From Candidatus Aenigmatarchaeota archaeon (GTDB taxonomy: Archaea; Aenigmatarchaeota; Aenigmatarchaeia; QMZP01): a DNA stretch of 39,773 nt. How positions within the stretch are numbered: the first letter of the stretch is position 1; every line of letters begins with the position of its first letter. Location: positions 1 to 39,773 of the forward strand of contig JADHWJ010000009.1 of assembly GCA_016783545.1 (NCBI GenBank), read 5' to 3'. The notes under the pieces were generated by a model. That model was not told where the DNA came from and made no database searches. It worked only from the letters and a program-made list of their open reading frames with translations. The position numbers and the translations under genes are program-made. Positions 36,128 through 39,773 of the stretch are shown here, one piece after another.

Positions 36128-37075
36128 ATGATCTTAGTTACTGGGGGAGCTGGTTTCATAGGGAGCCATGTGACTGATAAGCTATTGGAAATGGGAGAAA
36201 GTGTAATTTCTATTGATAATTTTAATGATTTCTATAAACCTGATATAAAGAGAAAGAATATTCAGCATAATCTCGAGAAAGAAAACTTCAAGCTTGTTGA
36301 AGTGGATATTACAAATAAAGAGAGGCTGAAAGCGATTTTTAAGGAAAATGATATAAACAAAGTTATTCATCTAGCTGCAATGGCTGGTGTAAGGCCTTCT
36401 ATTGAAAATCCATACATATATGAGGAAATTAATATAAGAGGAACACTGAATCTACTGGAAATTGTAAGAGATTGTGGAATAGAAAACTTTGTGTTCGGCA
36501 GCTCTTCTTCTGTATATGGTGCAAGTGATGTAGTGCCTTTTATAGAAAATAACAGAGCAGACAGGCCTATCTCACCGTATGCTGCGTCAAAAAGAAGCTG
36601 TGAGCTTTTCTGCTACACATACAGCCACCTATTTGATATACCAATGTCCTGTCTGAGGTTTTTCACTGTTTACGGCCCAAGGCAAAGGCCAGAAATGGCA
36701 ATACATAAATTTGCAAGGCTTATTGACCAGGGCAAAGAGATAGAAATGTACGGTGATGGTAAGTCAAAGAGAGATTATACATTTGTTTCTGACATAGTTA
36801 ATGGTATAGTTAGTGTTCTTGGGAAGAAATTCAAATATGAGATTTTCAATCTTGGGAATTCGAAAACAGTTGAGCTGAGATATCTGATTTCCCTTATAGA
36901 GAAAAACATTGGAAAAGAAGCTAATATTAAGCAAATGCCAGACCAGCCTGGTGATGTTCCAATAACATATGCAGATGTATCAAAATCAAATAAATTGTTT
37001 GGTTATGAACCAAAAGTCTCCATAGAAGAGGGTATTAGGCGGTTTATTGAATGGTATGGGAACAATAAGCCTTAA
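36128..37075 (+). CDS. NAD-dependent nucleotide-sugar epimerase (extended SDR)
   Basis: ILVTGGAGFIGSHVTDKLLEMG; SPYAASKRSCELFCYTYSH. Confidence 0.92.
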   Translation: MILVTGGAGFIGSHVTDKLLEMGESVISIDNFNDFYKPDIKRKNIQHNLEKENFKLVEVDITNKERLKAIFKENDINKVIHLAAMAGVRPSIENPYIYEEINIRGTLNLLEIVRDCGIENFVFGSSSSVYGASDVVPFIENNRADRPISPYAASKRSCELFCYTYSHLFDIPMSCLRFFTVYGPRQRPEMAIHKFARLIDQGKEIEMYGDGKSKRDYTFVSDIVNGIVSVLGKKFKYEIFNLGNSKTVELRYLISLIEKNIGKEANIKQMPDQPGDVPITYADVSKSNKLFGYEPKVSIEEGIRRFIEWYGNNKP

Positions 37076-37098
37076 TAAATTTTAATTTAATTTAATTT

Positions 37099-38034
37099 AT
37101 GGATCTATCAATTGTGGTACCTGTTCTTAACGAAGAAGATAATGTTAAGCCATTATATGAAAAGGTAAAGGCTGTTCTAGATAGGCTTAAAATAGATTAT
37201 GAAATCGTTTTTGTTGATGACGGATCTGAAGATGCTACGTTCCGGATTTTAAATGAAATGCATAAAAAAGACAAGAAACTGAAAATTGTAAAAATGCGAA
37301 GAAACTTTGGCCAGAGCGCTGCAATAAGCGCTGGTTTTGAGCATTCCAAGGGAGCTGTTATCATTGCAATGGATGGTGACCTGCAGAATGACCCTGAAGA
37401 CATACCAAGACTATTAAACAAGTTAGAAGAGGGATATGATATTGTTTCTGGATGGAGATTTGAAAGAAAGGATCCATTTTCAAAGAAGCTGTTCTCAAAA
37501 TTCTCTAATTTTCTGCGTAATTTCCTGTTAGGAGATCCCATACACGATTCTGGATGCACACTTAAAGCGTATAGAAAAGAATGCATAGAAGAATTGGAGC
37601 TATACGGAGAAATGCATAGGTACATACCATCAATACTGAGAAGAAAGGGGTTTAAGGTAACTGAAATTAAGGTAAAACATCATCAAAGAATGTTTGGAAA
37701 AACAAAATACGGTTTTTCAAGAATAATGAAAGGATTTCTTGACCTTATTAACATATGGTTCTGGAGAAAATTCTCTTCAAGGCCTTTGCACATCTTTGGT
37801 GGGTTTGGTATACTGCTTATTATAATTGGGTTTTTATCCGGGATATATCTCATATTTCTGAGATTGTTTTTTACATTTTCCCTGACCACATCCCAATTGC
37901 CTTTGTTGTCTGTGCTTTTGGTTATAATCGGTATCCAATTCTTTGTATCTGGGATATTAGCAGATATGATAATCAAGACATACTACTCACATGAGAACAA
38001 AAAGGTTTATTTTATAGAAAAATTTATTGAATGA
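37099..38034 (+). CDS. GT2 polyprenyl-phosphate glycosyltransferase (DPM1/GtrB-like) with two C-terminal TMs
   Basis: LSIVVPVLNEEDNVKPLYEKVKAVLDRLKIDYEIVFVDDGSEDAT...MDGDLQNDPEDIP. Confidence 0.92.
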   Translation: MDLSIVVPVLNEEDNVKPLYEKVKAVLDRLKIDYEIVFVDDGSEDATFRILNEMHKKDKKLKIVKMRRNFGQSAAISAGFEHSKGAVIIAMDGDLQNDPEDIPRLLNKLEEGYDIVSGWRFERKDPFSKKLFSKFSNFLRNFLLGDPIHDSGCTLKAYRKECIEELELYGEMHRYIPSILRRKGFKVTEIKVKHHQRMFGKTKYGFSRIMKGFLDLINIWFWRKFSSRPLHIFGGFGILLIIIGFLSGIYLIFLRLFFTFSLTTSQLPLLSVLLVIIGIQFFVSGILADMIIKTYYSHENKKVYFIEKFIE

Positions 38035-39145
38035 TATGAAAACCCTGATGCTGAATTATGAGTTTCCTCCTTTAGGTGGGGGCGGATCCAATGCCTGCAA
38101 ATACATACTCAAAGAAATGGCAAAAAAAGGTGTTTCCATAGACTTGGTTACAAGCTCTGCTTCCAATCATTTTGAAACTGAAACAATTGGAGAAACTATT
38201 AAAATTTATAGACTGCCTGTAAACAAGAAAAGTATTCATTTTTGGACCCAGAGAGAGGTTCTGAGCTACAGCATGAAATCAAGAAGTCTTATTAAGAAAC
38301 TTCTGAAACAGGAAAAATATAATTTATGCCATGCTTTTTTTGGCATACCATGCGGAGCAATCGCATATCTCTTTAAAAAAAGATTACCATATATTGTTTC
38401 TCTGAGAGGCTCTGATGTTCCTGGATTCAATAATAGGTTTGAACTCCAATACGTGTTTCTTAAGCCGTTTATTAAAAAAATCTGGAGGAATGCGAGAGCT
38501 GTAATTGCAAATTCAGAGGGACTAAAACAATTAGCGTTTTGCACTGATGCAAAACAGAAAATTGGTGTTATACCAAACGGTATAGATATGATGGAATTCA
38601 AGCCTGGTAAAAACACTGGTAAATTAAAAATATTATGCGTCTCTAGGCTTATCAGAAGAAAGGGTATAGATTATTTAATAAAGTCGATACCGCTTCTTGA
38701 AAAACAATTAAAGGATTTTGAGATAGTAATTATTGGTGAGGGTAATCAGGAAATAGAATTAAAGAGATTATCCAGGAATCTGGGAGTCGAAAAGTTTATC
38801 AATTTTGAAGGGTATGTTCCACATGACAATCTTCCAGAAATTTATTCAAAATCCGATGTATTTGTTCTGCCATCCCTTAACGAGGGAATGTCCAATACTG
38901 TTTTGGAAGCAATGGCATCCGGATTGCCGATAATAACAACAGATACTGGAGGAACAAACGAATTAATGAAGGACAATGGTGTGATTGTGCCCCCAAAAAA
39001 TGAACAGGCGATTTCAGAGGCAATAGTCAAAATCTCAAATGAATCTATTAGAAAAGATATGGGAAAGAAAAGCAGGGAGATTGTGAAACAATTTGACTGG
39101 GGAACTGTTGCCGAGAGATACATTGATATTTACAGGGGGATTTAA
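38027..39145 (+). CDS. GT4 family glycosyltransferase
   Basis: FPPLGGGGSNACKYILKEMAKKGVSIDLVTS...VLPSLNEGMSNTVLEAMASGLPIITTDTGG. Confidence 0.92.
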   Translation: MNDMKTLMLNYEFPPLGGGGSNACKYILKEMAKKGVSIDLVTSSASNHFETETIGETIKIYRLPVNKKSIHFWTQREVLSYSMKSRSLIKKLLKQEKYNLCHAFFGIPCGAIAYLFKKRLPYIVSLRGSDVPGFNNRFELQYVFLKPFIKKIWRNARAVIANSEGLKQLAFCTDAKQKIGVIPNGIDMMEFKPGKNTGKLKILCVSRLIRRKGIDYLIKSIPLLEKQLKDFEIVIIGEGNQEIELKRLSRNLGVEKFINFEGYVPHDNLPEIYSKSDVFVLPSLNEGMSNTVLEAMASGLPIITTDTGGTNELMKDNGVIVPPKNEQAISEAIVKISNESIRKDMGKKSREIVKQFDWGTVAERYIDIYRGI

Positions 39146-39147
39146 CA

Positions 39148-39773
39148 ATGTGCGGAATCTGCGGTGTTGTTGGTTTTGAAGATAGATCTCTTGTAAAGAA
39201 AATGACAGATGTTTTGGAACATAGGGGCCCAGATGATGATGGCTATTTCTTTGACTCTGGTATTGGACTTGGTCATAGAAGGCTCAGTATAATAGACCTT
39301 TCAAAAGGAAAGCAGCCAATACATAATGAGAACAAAACAATATGGATTGTTTTCAATGGAGAGATATATAATTATAAAAAATTAAGAGATGAGCTTGAGA
39401 AAAAAGGCCATAGGTTTTATACTGATTCTGATACTGAAACAATTGTTCATCTCTATGAAGAGCTTGGGGATTCTTGTCTGAAACAGTTACAGGGTATGTT
39501 TGCTTTTGCATTATGGGACTCTGAAAGGAAAATACTTTTTTTGGCAAGGGACAGGCTTGGAATAAAGCCATTATACTATGCACTAATTGATGGAAATATT
39601 CTGTTTGCATCTGAAATCAAATCCATTCTTCAATATGAAGGTATAAAGAGGGAGATAAATCATAAGTCTATGGATAATTATTTTACATTTAGGTATGTAC
39701 CAGGTTCTGAAACAATTTTCAAGGGAATAAAAAAACTTCTTCCAGGTCATTTTTTGAAATTTTTTAACAATGA
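39148..39773 (+). CDS. asnB: Asparagine synthase (glutamine-hydrolysing)-like, truncated by window end
   Basis: MCGICGVVGFEDRSLVKKMTDVLEHRGPDDDGYFF...FNGEIYNYKKLRDELEKKGHRF; open to the last base. Confidence 0.9.
   Translation, partial: MCGICGVVGFEDRSLVKKMTDVLEHRGPDDDGYFFDSGIGLGHRRLSIIDLSKGKQPIHNENKTIWIVFNGEIYNYKKLRDELEKKGHRFYTDSDTETIVHLYEELGDSCLKQLQGMFAFALWDSERKILFLARDRLGIKPLYYALIDGNILFASEIKSILQYEGIKREINHKSMDNYFTFRYVPGSETIFKGIKKLLPGHFLKFFNN

Noticed and set aside
37076-37098. TTTAATTTAATTTAATTTA tandem repeat between epimerase and GT2 genes
   Set aside because: Short AT-rich intergenic repeat, most likely promoter-like sequence in an AT-rich genome.
1-39773. CRISPR array, rRNA operon or prophage
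   Set aside because: No regularly spaced repeats, no rRNA-length conserved segment (only a 15-nt 23S-like match at about 831-845), and no capsid, terminase or integrase genes seen.

Overview
AT-rich archaeal window (archaeal-type BHB tRNA introns, TATA-like promoters, dense operons; I suspect a DPANN-like lineage but cannot prove it). It has two parts. (1) An accessory region, about 0.7-5.1 kb, holds a LAGLIDADG endonuclease ORF, a tRNA-Val(UAC) gene that I can fold only as interrupted by three BHB introns (D arm, anticodon loop, T loop), and a tRNA-Ala(GGC) gene interrupted by two (a 15-nt variable-loop intron and a T-loop intron). Between the two tRNAs lies a compact diversity-generating retroelement (DGR) cassette with a target gene, a 104-nt template/variable repeat pair and an Avd-like protein. 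All 14 TR/VR differences fall at template adenines. No reverse transcriptase is visible in the window, and the cassette is flanked by a direct repeat that copies the 3' end of the neighbouring HD-domain gene. (2) From about 5.8 kb to the end is a large surface-glycan / glycoprotein island: GT2, GT4 and GT-C glycosyltransferases, several methyltransferases, two radical-SAM proteins, a nucleotidyltransferase plus CDP-alcohol phosphatidyltransferase pair, two AsnB-type amidotransferases, a flippase, an epimerase, and three large sequon-rich membrane-anchored surface proteins, two of them paralogous.
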